DNA of 64,000 bases from Maricaulis sp965228215. GTDB lineage: Bacteria; Pseudomonadota; Alphaproteobacteria; Caulobacterales; Maricaulaceae. The translations under genes were made by a program, and so were the position numbers. The stretch is taken from contig OZ245800.1 in assembly GCA_965228215.1 (NCBI GenBank), positions 2,852,001 through 2,916,000 on the forward strand, given 5' to 3'. The notes beneath the pieces are model-generated. The model searched no databases, was not told where the DNA came from, and saw nothing but the letters and a program-made list of their open reading frames with translations. Below are positions 1-8,259 of the stretch, piece by piece; within the stretch, counting starts at the first letter, position 1, and the number at the start of each line of letters is the position of its first letter.

Positions 1-783
1 GTCGCAAATCGTGCCCAGGCAGGCCAGATCCATCATCGCGATCAGATCGGGCTCTGTGACCGTCTCGAAACGCCCCCTGCGACGCCCTTCGCGATTGAGC
101 GCAGCGAGAAACACGAAAGTGACGCCGGCCGCGGCCAGGTGGCCGCACCCGGACTCATCATCCGGACGGTTCGGATTCACCAGCGCAGCTGCCGGCGGCG
201 CCTCGCCATCCATCAGGTGGTGATCGATGACGATCACATCCAGGCCGATCGCCTCGGCGTGTTTCAGGGCGTCTTCGGCCGCGGCGCCGCAATCGACGGT
301 CACGACCAGTTCGGTGCCGCGCTCCTTCAGCCGGTCGAAGGCCTGAACATTGGGACCGTAACCCTCTGCGATACGGTCGGGCACGTAATGATCGAACTCG
401 GCGCCCACACCGCGTGCCCAACGCATCAGCTGCGCCGCCGAAGTGGCACCGTCGACATCATAATCGGCGAACACGGTGATCCTGCGCCCCGCTTCCACCG
501 CATCCCAGACCAGGCCAGCAGCCAGATCCATGTCGGCGAAACTGGACGGATCGGGGAAACTGTCCCGCATGCGCGGGTCGAGGAAACCGGCGGCGTCATC
601 GGGCGCGACCCCGCGCCCCGCCAGGACACGGGCCAGCAGATCCGGAATACCCTGTTCACGGGCCATCCGGACGACATCGGTTTCGTCGAAATTGCGGGCC
701 CGCCAGGGACGTCCGCTCAGGGAGGAAGAGACGCCCAGCATGCAGGCGTCGTCCCGTCTCTCCCTGAGAATATCGTCCGGCAT
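1..783 (-). CDS. recJ: Single-stranded-DNA-specific exonuclease RecJ (partial, N-terminal 261 residues)
   Basis: RecJ degrades single-stranded DNA 5' to 3' in recombination and mismatch repair in the cytoplasm. The visible part carries the DHH-family signature: FADYDVDG near residue 109 (motif I), TVDCG (motif II) and VIDHHLMDG (motif III), which supply the Mn2+/Mg2+ ligands. The ATG at 783 lies 7 bases downstream of the glpX stop codon, and its AGGAG ribosome site overlaps that stop, so the two genes are probably translated together. The reading frame runs off the left edge of the window, so the C-terminal half (DHHA1 and OB domains) is not seen. Identification is firm. Confidence 0.95.
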   Translation of the reverse strand, partial: MPDDILRERRDDACMLGVSSSLSGRPWRARNFDETDVVRMAREQGIPDLLARVLAGRGVAPDDAAGFLDPRMRDSFPDPSSFADMDLAAGLVWDAVEAGRRITVFADYDVDGATSAAQLMRWARGVGAEFDHYVPDRIAEGYGPNVQAFDRLKERGTELVVTVDCGAAAEDALKHAEAIGLDVIVIDHHLMDGEAPPAAALVNPNRPDDESGCGHLAAAGVTFVFLAALNREGRRRGRFETVTEPDLIAMMDLACLGTICD

Positions 784-790
784 GGCGCTC

Positions 791-1744
791 CTAGCCGATC
801 GGGCGGGCGGACCGCACGCGGCGGACCGAGCGGTCGGAGGAATCGAGCAGAAGCGTGTGCGTATGCACCTGGCCATTGGCCGTGCGGACACCTTCCACCA
901 GATCGCCGTCCGTGACGCCGGTAGCGACGAAGAGGCAGTCTTCCGACGCAAGCTCCATCAAATCATATTTCCGATCGAGATCGGTCACGCCAACACGGGC
1001 CGCACGTGCGCGCTCGTCATCGGTACGGAAATGCAGGCGGGCCTGCATCTGGCCGCCGATGCAGCGCAGGGCCGAGGCCGCCAGCACGCCCTCGGGCGCA
1101 CCGCCGCGACCGATATACATGTCGACGCCGGTTCCCAGGCCCGCGGCACCCATGGCACCCGCCACATCGCCGTCGGAGATCAGGCGCACACGGGCACCGA
1201 CGGATTTCACGCCGTCGATGATGTATTGATGCCGCTCGCGCTCAAGCACGCAGACCGTGATCTCCGAGGCCGACACGCCCTTGGCCTTGGCGAGATTGGT
1301 CACATTCTCGGCCGGCGTGGCATCGAGATCGATCACGCCGTCAGCATAGCCGGGTCCGATCGCGATCTTGTCCATATAGGTGTCCGGCGCATGCAGCAGG
1401 CCGCCGCGCGGACTGAAGGAGACCACAGCGAGGGCGTTGGGCATGCCCTTCGCCGTCAGCGTCGTGCCTTCCAGCGGATCCAGCGCGATGTCGATGGCCG
1501 GACCCTCGCCGGTACCGACTTCCTCGCCGATGAACAGCATAGGTGCCTCATCGCGCTCGCCCTCGCCGATCACGATACGGCCCTGCATCGGCATGGCGTT
1601 GAGACCATTGCGCAGAGCGTCTACGGCAGCCTGGTCGGCCGATTCCTTTTCGCCCAGCCCGATCCAGGACGATGCCGCAATCGCGGCATTCTCTGCGGCA
1701 CGCACGGCCTGGAAGGCCAGATTTGTCAGCGCGCTATCGCTCAT
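791..1744 (-). CDS. glpX: Class II fructose-1,6-bisphosphatase GlpX
   Basis: GlpX hydrolyses fructose-1,6-bisphosphate to fructose-6-phosphate in gluconeogenesis. The sequence has the class II signatures GEGERDEAPML near residue 60, the metal-binding DPLEGTT near residue 90 and GRGGAPEG near residue 185; at 317 residues it has normal length. I chose the ATG at 1744 because a GGAG lies 8 bases upstream; a GTG at 1753 would overlap that ribosome site. It sits between a small lipoprotein gene and recJ on the same strand. The homoserine dehydrogenase gene that often precedes glpX-recJ in alphaproteobacteria is not present here. Confidence 0.95.
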   Translation of the reverse strand: MSDSALTNLAFQAVRAAENAAIAASSWIGLGEKESADQAAVDALRNGLNAMPMQGRIVIGEGERDEAPMLFIGEEVGTGEGPAIDIALDPLEGTTLTAKGMPNALAVVSFSPRGGLLHAPDTYMDKIAIGPGYADGVIDLDATPAENVTNLAKAKGVSASEITVCVLERERHQYIIDGVKSVGARVRLISDGDVAGAMGAAGLGTGVDMYIGRGGAPEGVLAASALRCIGGQMQARLHFRTDDERARAARVGVTDLDRKYDLMELASEDCLFVATGVTDGDLVEGVRTANGQVHTHTLLLDSSDRSVRRVRSARPIG

Positions 1745-1834
1745 AGAAGTCACTCCAATCCATCAGATTTGTTTGCGCGAGGCCCTTGCCTCGTGGAAAT
1801 GTTATCGCTAACAAGCACAAAATGCGAGCCCGAT

Positions 1835-2158
1835 CTACTCCGGCGGTGTCGTACGCTCCTGGGCGTCGGCAATGAAGTCTTCGGCACTAGTCGTTGCGGT
1901 GCGGCCGGATTCGGCATGCCCGGCTTCCATGGCCTCGCGTTGCTGCAGGACATTGACCTGGCCAGCGGCCAGCTCGGCCTGTTCCTCGGACCCGAGACGA
2001 CGCTCGGGGATCGCGACCGGCGCGACCCTCTCCTCTGCGCCCTCGGCCAGTCTTTCCTCGACCCAGGCCGGATTGCTGCCGTCATTCACAGGCATGTCAA
2101 TCACCGCACACGCATTGGCGAAACCGCAAAAAAGCAGGACTGGGATCAGCCGGGTCAT
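1835..2158 (-). CDS. Small putative lipoprotein
   Basis: A 107-residue protein that I do not recognise. The N-terminus has a basic residue, a hydrophobic stretch (LIPVLLFCGF) and then ANAC, an acceptable lipobox, so a lipid-anchored envelope protein is likely. The mature part is hydrophilic, acidic and rich in Ala, Glu and Gln, and it may be largely helical or disordered. The gene lies 90 bases upstream of glpX on the same strand and 84 bases from the divergent phaC start. A GAGGAG motif precedes the ATG. Function unknown. Confidence 0.6.
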   Translation of the reverse strand: MTRLIPVLLFCGFANACAVIDMPVNDGSNPAWVEERLAEGAEERVAPVAIPERRLGSEEQAELAAGQVNVLQQREAMEAGHAESGRTATTSAEDFIADAQERTTPPE

Positions 2159-2242
2159 GATATCTCCTCGCGCTGGACGCGCGCTCTGCTTTCTATACGC
2201 TGACAGGCGAGAAAGTCACCACTTGATCACAAGGATAACGAG

Positions 2243-4132
2243 ATGGCCGATAATGAGACCGGTGACACGGGTGAAACAGGCGGCAATCCCTGGTCCGAGA
2301 TGACGGACAAGGAGCTGGAATCCCTGGACCAGATCTCCCGCAATCTGATGCAGGCATCCTTGAAATCGCAGAAGCTGATGTCCGACGTCATCCAGAAGGC
2401 GCTCGAGGGCGATCCGGTGATGCCGCAGGCGGACCCTTTCCATACCGCACCGGAATTCGGCGAAGTCTGGGGCAAGATTGTCGAACAGCCCGAACTGGTC
2501 ATGCAGGCGCAGGCCGACCTGATGAAGGGCTATCTCGACCTCTGGAGCTCGACCACGAAACGCGTGATGGAAGGCTCGGCCGAGCCCGCGATCAAACCCG
2601 AGGCCGGTGACAAGCGGTGGCGCTCCAAGGATTGGTCCGAAAACCCGGTCTTCGATGCCATCAAGCAGTCCTACCTGCTCAACCAGCACTTCCTGACCGG
2701 TCTCGTCCATGGCGTCGACGGGGTGGATGACCGGACCAAGCGCAAGGTGGAATTCCTCACCAGGCAGATGACCGACGCGCTCTCGCCAACCAATTTCGCG
2801 CTGACCAATCCCGACGTGCTTCGCGCGACCATGGAAAGCAAGGGCGAGAACCTCACGCGCGGGCTGCAGAACCTCATGTCCGACCTGGAAGCCGGGCGCG
2901 GTCGCCTCGCCCTCACGCAGACCGACATGAAAGGATTTGTTGTCGGCAAGGATATCGCGACGACACCGGGCAAGGTGGTGTTCCGGAACGAGATCATCGA
3001 ACTGATCCAGTACGCACCGACGACAGAGACTGTGAAAGCCCGTCCGCTCCTGATCTCGCCGCCCTGGATCAATAAATTCTACATCCTGGACCTGCGCGAG
3101 AAGAATTCGATGATCCGCTGGCTGACCAAGCAGGGTTTCACCGTTTTCCTGATTTCCTGGGTCAATCCGGGTCCTGAACTCAAGGACAAGACGTTCGAGG
3201 ACTACATGCACCAGGGTCTGCTGACCGCGATCGACCAGGTCGAGAAGGCAACCGGCGAGACCTCGGTGAACACGGTCGGCTATTGCGTTGGCGGAACGCT
3301 GCTGGCCTCCACCCTCGCCTATCTGGCCGCAACCGGACAAAGCGAGCGCATCGCCTCGGCGACCTTCTTTGCCGCGCAGACCGATTTCAAACTGGCCGGC
3401 GAACTCTTGCTCTTCATCGACGATGAATGGATCAAGGAAATCGAGCGCCTGATGGACGCCCAGGGCGGTGTGCTGGACGGACGCACGATGGCCGACACGT
3501 TCAACCTCCTGCGATCCAACGACCTCGTCTGGTCCTTCGTGGTCAATAATTACTTGCTCGGCCGCCAGCCCCAGGCCTTCGACCTATTGTTCTGGAATGC
3601 CGACCAGACCCGCATGCCCAAGGCTCTGCACCTCTGGTATCTCCAGAACATGTATCGCGACAACAAGCTGGCCGAGGGCGAGCTCAGCTTCGGCGATGTG
3701 CAGCTGGATCTCAGTGCCGTCGAAACGCCGATCTACATGCAGGCCTCGCGCGACGACCACATCGCGCCCTACCCGTCCGTCTATCGCGGCGCGAAACTCT
3801 TCAAGGGTCCCGTCCGCTACATGATGGCGGGGTCCGGACATATCGCCGGCGTGATCAATCATCCGGACGCGAACAAATACCAGCACTGGACCAATGACGC
3901 CCTGCCCGACACGGTCGATGACTGGATTGCCGGCGCCGAGGAGCATCCCGGCTCCTGGTGGCTGGACTGGCGCGAATGGCTCTACGAACGTTCCGGCGAG
4001 GATGTGCCGGCGCGTGAACCCGGTGATGGCGAGCTCAGCCCGATCTGTGACGCGCCCGGCACCTATGTGCTCGTGCGCAGCGATCAGGCCGGTGCCGACA
4101 CACCCGCGAAGGACAGCGAACCGGCTGAATAG
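2243..4132 (+). CDS. phaC: Class I poly(3-hydroxyalkanoate) synthase PhaC
   Basis: PhaC polymerises (R)-3-hydroxybutyryl-CoA into polyhydroxybutyrate at the granule surface. The 629-residue length fits class I enzymes. The lipase-like box GYCVGG places the nucleophilic Cys near residue 348. The catalytic Asp is in SRDDHIAPY near 502 and the His in GSGHIAGV near 531. The N-terminal ~90 residues are the usual class I regulatory region. It is transcribed divergently from the lipoprotein-glpX-recJ group. No phaA, phaB or phasin gene is adjacent, so the monomer pathway must be encoded elsewhere. Confidence 0.96.
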   Translation: MADNETGDTGETGGNPWSEMTDKELESLDQISRNLMQASLKSQKLMSDVIQKALEGDPVMPQADPFHTAPEFGEVWGKIVEQPELVMQAQADLMKGYLDLWSSTTKRVMEGSAEPAIKPEAGDKRWRSKDWSENPVFDAIKQSYLLNQHFLTGLVHGVDGVDDRTKRKVEFLTRQMTDALSPTNFALTNPDVLRATMESKGENLTRGLQNLMSDLEAGRGRLALTQTDMKGFVVGKDIATTPGKVVFRNEIIELIQYAPTTETVKARPLLISPPWINKFYILDLREKNSMIRWLTKQGFTVFLISWVNPGPELKDKTFEDYMHQGLLTAIDQVEKATGETSVNTVGYCVGGTLLASTLAYLAATGQSERIASATFFAAQTDFKLAGELLLFIDDEWIKEIERLMDAQGGVLDGRTMADTFNLLRSNDLVWSFVVNNYLLGRQPQAFDLLFWNADQTRMPKALHLWYLQNMYRDNKLAEGELSFGDVQLDLSAVETPIYMQASRDDHIAPYPSVYRGAKLFKGPVRYMMAGSGHIAGVINHPDANKYQHWTNDALPDTVDDWIAGAEEHPGSWWLDWREWLYERSGEDVPAREPGDGELSPICDAPGTYVLVRSDQAGADTPAKDSEPAE

Positions 4133-4206
4133 GTCCGGAGATATTTCTTTGGAAAAACAAAGCCGTGTTATGGTCTTTTGCGACTCGGCTGTAACAGGGG
4201 GCCGGT

Positions 4207-4719
4207 TTGACCGCTTCTGGCTCGGATTCCAATTCCTCGCAAATCCTGGATTTCCCCGGGATCACGGATACCGCTGAACTCGCTGACCTCGCCTTCCTGT
4301 GCTCTCCGCGCGAGGGCGAACCCCGCCGCGGCGCTTTCATCCTCGAGGACATCGAATCCAACGCCCTGATCCTGGCGGGATATCTGGAACAGCTCGGCTT
4401 CGACCAGGTGGTCTGGGTGAAAAGCGTCGAGACCTGTTATCGCATGATGCCGCACCTGCGGGCAGCGCGTTTCGATCTCGTCCTGTTTGACATCATGCTT
4501 AGTGATGGCGTGGCCTTCGACCTGCTGCGCGAACTGGCCGCCCGCGACCGCGCCTACAAGGTCTGCGCCTTCACCGGCCGCAATCGTCCTGATGAGTTGA
4601 CGCAATTGCGCGAGGCCGGCTGCGACTGGGTGCTCAAGAAACCCATCGATCTGGACACTGTGCGGCACGGTCTCGAGAGCATGGGCTTCGACGCCCCCGA
4701 GACCGAACCGGACAAATGA
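4207..4719 (+). CDS. Single-domain response regulator (receiver domain)
   Basis: A 170-residue protein with one receiver domain and no output domain. Visible receiver features are the acidic pair in FILEDIES (ED near residues 44-45), the phospho-acceptor Asp in LVLFDIMLSDG, the switch Thr in CAFTGR and the conserved Lys in VLKKPID. The first ~35 residues are a non-conserved extension. The start is a TTG at 4207 with AGGGGG just upstream; no better ATG precedes the domain. It lies 74 bases after phaC on the same strand. The partner kinase is not in the window, and a link to PHB control is only positional. Confidence 0.8.
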   Translation: MTASGSDSNSSQILDFPGITDTAELADLAFLCSPREGEPRRGAFILEDIESNALILAGYLEQLGFDQVVWVKSVETCYRMMPHLRAARFDLVLFDIMLSDGVAFDLLRELAARDRAYKVCAFTGRNRPDELTQLREAGCDWVLKKPIDLDTVRHGLESMGFDAPETEPDK

Positions 4720-4724
4720 TCTGA

Positions 4725-6806
4725 TCAGTCACCGGCCGGTGTCGTCACCGCCGGAGCTGCCGCGAACGGACGGATGCCGAATTCCGGATACACTTCATCC
4801 GGGTAGTAGACCGTCCCGTCGGCCACCACCATCGAGATCGATTTCACATCGCGGAAATCCGCAGTCGGATCACCCGGCACCAGGAAGAAATCCGCCTTCA
4901 TGCCCGGCGCTATCGAGCCGAGCTCGTCGGCCACTCCGAGATAATCCGCCATGCCATGGCTGGCCCAGGCGAGGATCTCGGCCGGTTCCATGCCGATCGT
5001 CTGGTAGAGTTCCAGTTCGCGGTGGAAGGTCATGCCGCCGCCCAGATCCGTGCCCGGAACCAGGAAGATTCCGGCCTCGCGCATGCGGCGCAGGATATCG
5101 GTGATCTGCACGAAAGCGCCACGATAGGCCTCGTCCTCTTCCGGGGACGCGATCTGCGCCCAGGCGGTCCGGGCCTGGCGCTGGAAGTCGACCGGCATGT
5201 TGTCGACATAGTCCACGACACCCGGTGCCAGCTGGCCATTGCGTGACAGCAGCAGGGCTTCGTGGATCGCGAAGGTCGGGTCGATCGCCACGCCGCGCTC
5301 GACCATGGCGTCGAGCGTCTCGCGGACAGGCTCGCTGTCGAGATCGAGACCCGGCAGGCGTTGCAGGGCAGTCAGACGCAGGAGGGTCCGTGTATCCTCG
5401 CCTTCCTCGAGCACCCAGCCGAGCATGACCTGGTTGATATGGGTCATCTCGTCATAGCCGGCCGCGATCATCGCATTGGCATTGGTGAAAGCCGGAACGT
5501 GCCCGGCAACGCGCAGACCGCGTTCGCGAGCGGTCGCGATCATGGCCGGCACCCAGTCGGGATTCATCGAGTTGTAGATCTTGATCTGGTGGAAATGGCC
5601 CGCATCGGCGCAGGCATTCACCGCGGCCACGGCCTCTTCCTCGGTGGAGACCAGCTGGCCATTGTTCGAGCTGAACGGGCTCTGCCCCTCGATAAAGCAG
5701 GAGCGATGGATGCGCGGACCCGCCACCTGGCCGGATTCGATCCGGTCGATCAGCGCGCCGAGCACTTCATTATTGTTGCCCATGTCCCGCACGCTGGTCA
5801 CGCCGGCGGCGATATTCAGTAGTGCCGACGTCTCGCCCATGTGACCATGCATCTCGAACATGCCCGGGATGAGCATGCCGCCTGCAGCATCGATCTCGAC
5901 CTCGCCGGCCTGGGTGGGAGTATCCAGCGCATCAATGCTGATGATGCGGTCGCCCTCGATCACCACGGAAACGGGTGCACTGGCCTCTGCACTGACGGAA
6001 TCGAAGACCCGTGCATTGCGGATCCTCACCGGTGCGCCGTAGTCATGCGCGACGCGCGACTTGATGTCCTGGAAACGTGCCGCACCGAATTCGGCGGACA
6101 TGCCGCGCAGGCGCTCGTCCTCGGCCTCATAACCTTCTTCCAGGATCGAGAAGCCCGGCGTGATGAGGCCGAAGAAATTCTCGCCATGCATCAGGAAATA
6201 GGTCGGGTTGAGACTGGTGCCGATCATCGCATAGGCGGTGACGTCACGGGCGGTATCGCCCTCGCCGACGGTCAGCGTGTCCATCTCGTCGAGGCGCATC
6301 TCGCCGCCCGGCAGGACGGCCATGGTGCGGTCCTCGTCAGCCATCAGCGCACGCGCGGCAATGGCGAGCCAGTACGGGCTGGAGGCCTGCGGCAGGTAGA
6401 AGGCATCACCTTCCGGGATCGCGTCGCCCTCGCCGGTACCATCGCGCCAGACTGCCTGGCTGTCAGCGTACTCAAAGCTTTCATCGACCGGATTGCCGAA
6501 AGTCGTGTTGCCCACGATCGTCCAGGCCGTGGGCAGGCCGCGTTCGTTCAGCGTCACGACCTCGTTGAGCGTCGGTCCCCGGCCGTTATTGCGATACTCG
6601 TAGGCAATCTCGTAACCGTCGGCGCTCGTCTCGATCTCGATCTGGCCGATGACGGTCCCACCGGTCATCACGGTGAAGACCGAAGCCTCCGGGCCCGTGG
6701 CCACGCTGGCGGCGCCATTTTCGCCCTCGCTCGTGACGGACTGGTTGCAAGCTGCCAGGGACAGCGCAGCGACACTCGCAAGTGCCAGTTTTGAAATCGA
6801 ACGCAT
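4725..6806 (-). CDS. Amidohydrolase-family lipoprotein
   Basis: The 693-residue protein has a lipoprotein signal (LASVAALSLAAC, lipobox LAAC), so it probably acts in the periplasm or outer membrane. Residues ~30-270 form an N-terminal region I do not recognise. Residues ~275-680 are an amidohydrolase barrel of the imidazolonepropionase/prolidase-like type: the metal pair in EMHGHMG, a Lys in QIKIYN that could be the bridging carbamylated residue, AGHVPAF, MTHINQ and the Asp in PGTDLGGG. Substrates of such secreted enzymes include dipeptides and cyclic amides, but none can be assigned. The ATG at 6806 is preferred over GTG 6809 because GGGGAG lies 7 bases upstream. It ends 5 bases from the convergent response regulator gene. 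Confidence 0.85.
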   Translation of the reverse strand: MRSISKLALASVAALSLAACNQSVTSEGENGAASVATGPEASVFTVMTGGTVIGQIEIETSADGYEIAYEYRNNGRGPTLNEVVTLNERGLPTAWTIVGNTTFGNPVDESFEYADSQAVWRDGTGEGDAIPEGDAFYLPQASSPYWLAIAARALMADEDRTMAVLPGGEMRLDEMDTLTVGEGDTARDVTAYAMIGTSLNPTYFLMHGENFFGLITPGFSILEEGYEAEDERLRGMSAEFGAARFQDIKSRVAHDYGAPVRIRNARVFDSVSAEASAPVSVVIEGDRIISIDALDTPTQAGEVEIDAAGGMLIPGMFEMHGHMGETSALLNIAAGVTSVRDMGNNNEVLGALIDRIESGQVAGPRIHRSCFIEGQSPFSSNNGQLVSTEEEAVAAVNACADAGHFHQIKIYNSMNPDWVPAMIATARERGLRVAGHVPAFTNANAMIAAGYDEMTHINQVMLGWVLEEGEDTRTLLRLTALQRLPGLDLDSEPVRETLDAMVERGVAIDPTFAIHEALLLSRNGQLAPGVVDYVDNMPVDFQRQARTAWAQIASPEEDEAYRGAFVQITDILRRMREAGIFLVPGTDLGGGMTFHRELELYQTIGMEPAEILAWASHGMADYLGVADELGSIAPGMKADFFLVPGDPTADFRDVKSISMVVADGTVYYPDEVYPEFGIRPFAAAPAVTTPAGD

Positions 6807-6922
6807 CACACGTCTCCCCGCATTGATTTGCCGGAAGGGATAGCATTCCGCGCGAGGCGCGTCTGCATTATTTCAAATTCATCAAATGCTTCGCCGGGAC
6901 GCTTTGCGCAGCCCGCCTGGCG

Positions 6923-6958
6923 CAAAAAAGAAAGGGCGGTGCCACCGGCACCGCCCTT
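6923..6958 (-). terminator. Rho-independent terminator of rplM-rpsI
   Basis: A perfect 12-bp stem (6932-6943 with 6947-6958, loop ACC) is followed on the minus strand by TTCTTTTTTGC. It lies 27 bases beyond the rpsI stop codon and clearly ends that operon. Confidence 0.9.
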
Positions 6959-6984
6959 CCTGCATTCGTATAGACCGTGAGGCC

Positions 6985-7476
6985 TTAGCGCTTCGAGAAC
7001 TGGAAGCTGCGGCGGGCTTTCGCGCGGCCGTACTTCTTACGCTCGACGACGCGGCTGTCGCGGGTCAGGAAGCCATTGGCCTTCAGAACGCCACGCAGAC
7101 CCGGCTCGAACATCGTCAGAGCCTTGGAGATTCCGTGACGCACAGCACCGGCCTGGCCGGACAGACCGCCGCCCTTGACGGTGGCGATGATGTCGAACTC
7201 GTCGACGCGTTCAGCCGTCTGCAGCGGCTGCTGGAGCAGCATGCGGAGGACCGGACGGGCGAAATACTGTTCCTGGTCGCGGCCGTTGACCGTGATCTTG
7301 CCGTTACCGCGCTTGATCCAGACACGGGCGACAGCGTTCTTACGCTTGCCGGTCGCATAGGAGCGGCCGTGTTCGTCGATCTGCGGCTCAGCCGGAGCGG
7401 ACTCTTCGACGGCGTTGTCACCGTCTTCGGAGATAACCTCTTTGAGGTCCTCGAGGGAGCGAGCTTCTTCAGCCAT
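6985..7476 (-). CDS. rpsI: 30S ribosomal protein S9
   Basis: S9 is a core small-subunit protein whose C-terminal tail reaches the P-site tRNA. The conserved block YATGKRKNAVARVW near residue 40 and the basic tail ending FQFSKR are diagnostic. At 163 residues it has the ~30-residue acidic N-terminal extension typical of alphaproteobacterial S9. It begins 2 bases after the rplM stop codon, giving the universal rplM-rpsI pair. Confidence 0.98.
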   Translation of the reverse strand: MAEEARSLEDLKEVISEDGDNAVEESAPAEPQIDEHGRSYATGKRKNAVARVWIKRGNGKITVNGRDQEQYFARPVLRMLLQQPLQTAERVDEFDIIATVKGGGLSGQAGAVRHGISKALTMFEPGLRGVLKANGFLTRDSRVVERKKYGRAKARRSFQFSKR

Positions 7477-7478
7477 GA

Positions 7479-7943
7479 TCAGCCTCGTGCGTTCTTGGAG
7501 TTCATGGATTTGAAATCGATCACTTCAGGCTGCTGGGCCTCGTGCTTGTGATCGTTTCCGGCATACACACGCAGGTTCGAGAACTGCTTGCGGGCCAGCG
7601 GGCTGTCTTTCGGCAGCATGCGCAGCACGGCCTTCTCGACAACGCGTTCCGGGAAGCGGCCGTCCAGCAGCTTGGCCGGAGACGTTTCCTTGATACCGCC
7701 CGGATGGCCGGTGTGGTGGTAGTAACGCTTGTCGTCACGCTTCTTGCCGGTGAAGACAACTTTCTCGGCGTTCACAACGATGACGTTGTCGCCCATGTCG
7801 ACATGCGGGGTGTAGTCCGGACGGTGCTTGCCGCGAAGACGCATCGCGATGAAGCTGGCGAGACGGCCGACAACGGCGCCTTCAGCATCAATCACGATCC
7901 ACTTCTTCTCGACATCCGCCGGTTTCATGGAAAAGGTTTTCAT
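7479..7943 (-). CDS. rplM: 50S ribosomal protein L13
   Basis: L13 is an early-assembly large-subunit protein. The sequence shows WIVIDAEGAVVGRLAS near the N-terminus, the central HVDMGDNVIVVNAEK and the C-terminal LRVYAGNDHKHEAQQPE block; 154 residues is normal. A GAGGCGAG ribosome site precedes the ATG. It is first in a two-gene operon with rpsI, with a candidate promoter about 50 bases upstream and a strong terminator after rpsI. Confidence 0.98.
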   Translation of the reverse strand: MKTFSMKPADVEKKWIVIDAEGAVVGRLASFIAMRLRGKHRPDYTPHVDMGDNVIVVNAEKVVFTGKKRDDKRYYHHTGHPGGIKETSPAKLLDGRFPERVVEKAVLRMLPKDSPLARKQFSNLRVYAGNDHKHEAQQPEVIDFKSMNSKNARG

Positions 7944-8259
7944 ATCAATCTCGCCTCAAGCCTTGCGGCACGGGTTGAATTCGAACGCGCGATGTATCGA
8001 CCGAAATCAGTTTGGTCAAGCGAGGTTCTGAAAAAGGGCAGAAATTTATACACCTAGCGATGCGGTTACATAATACCGCATGCTTTCGCCCGACCGAATT
8101 CGAGCGTTTGAAACGCTGCTGTGAAAGCGCACGAACCTGTACTCAACATACTGAAATGCGGCGGTACATCGGCGGCGTGACGCGGGCGATACAGGTGTAT
8201 ACCATCAGCCCCGAACAGGCCTTCCGGCCAAATAGTGAATAGAGCGAGATTTGCGGTCC
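7944..8259. other. Divergent intergenic region between rplM and the propeller lipoprotein gene
   Basis: About 316 bases without a supported gene. It holds the rplM leader and promoter (7991-8019, minus strand). Toward the plus-strand gene I see an imperfect palindrome around ggtgtatacc near 8195 but no confident promoter. The short frames present here lack ribosome sites and family resemblance. Confidence 0.6.
7991..8019 (-). promoter_or_regulatory. Housekeeping sigma promoter of rplM-rpsI
   Basis: On the minus strand TTGACCA (-35) is followed after 14 bases by GATACATC, which matches 7 of 8 positions of the Caulobacter -10 consensus GCTANAWC; the -35 matches TTGACGS closely. In E. coli terms this is TTGACC-17-TACATC. 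It sits about 48 bases upstream of the rplM start. Confidence 0.6.

Noticed and set aside
476..2203. Long plus-strand open frame (575 codons) opposite recJ and glpX
   Set aside because: It is antisense to two clear conserved genes, has His/Arg/Gly-rich shadow composition and no motif; it results from high-GC codon bias.
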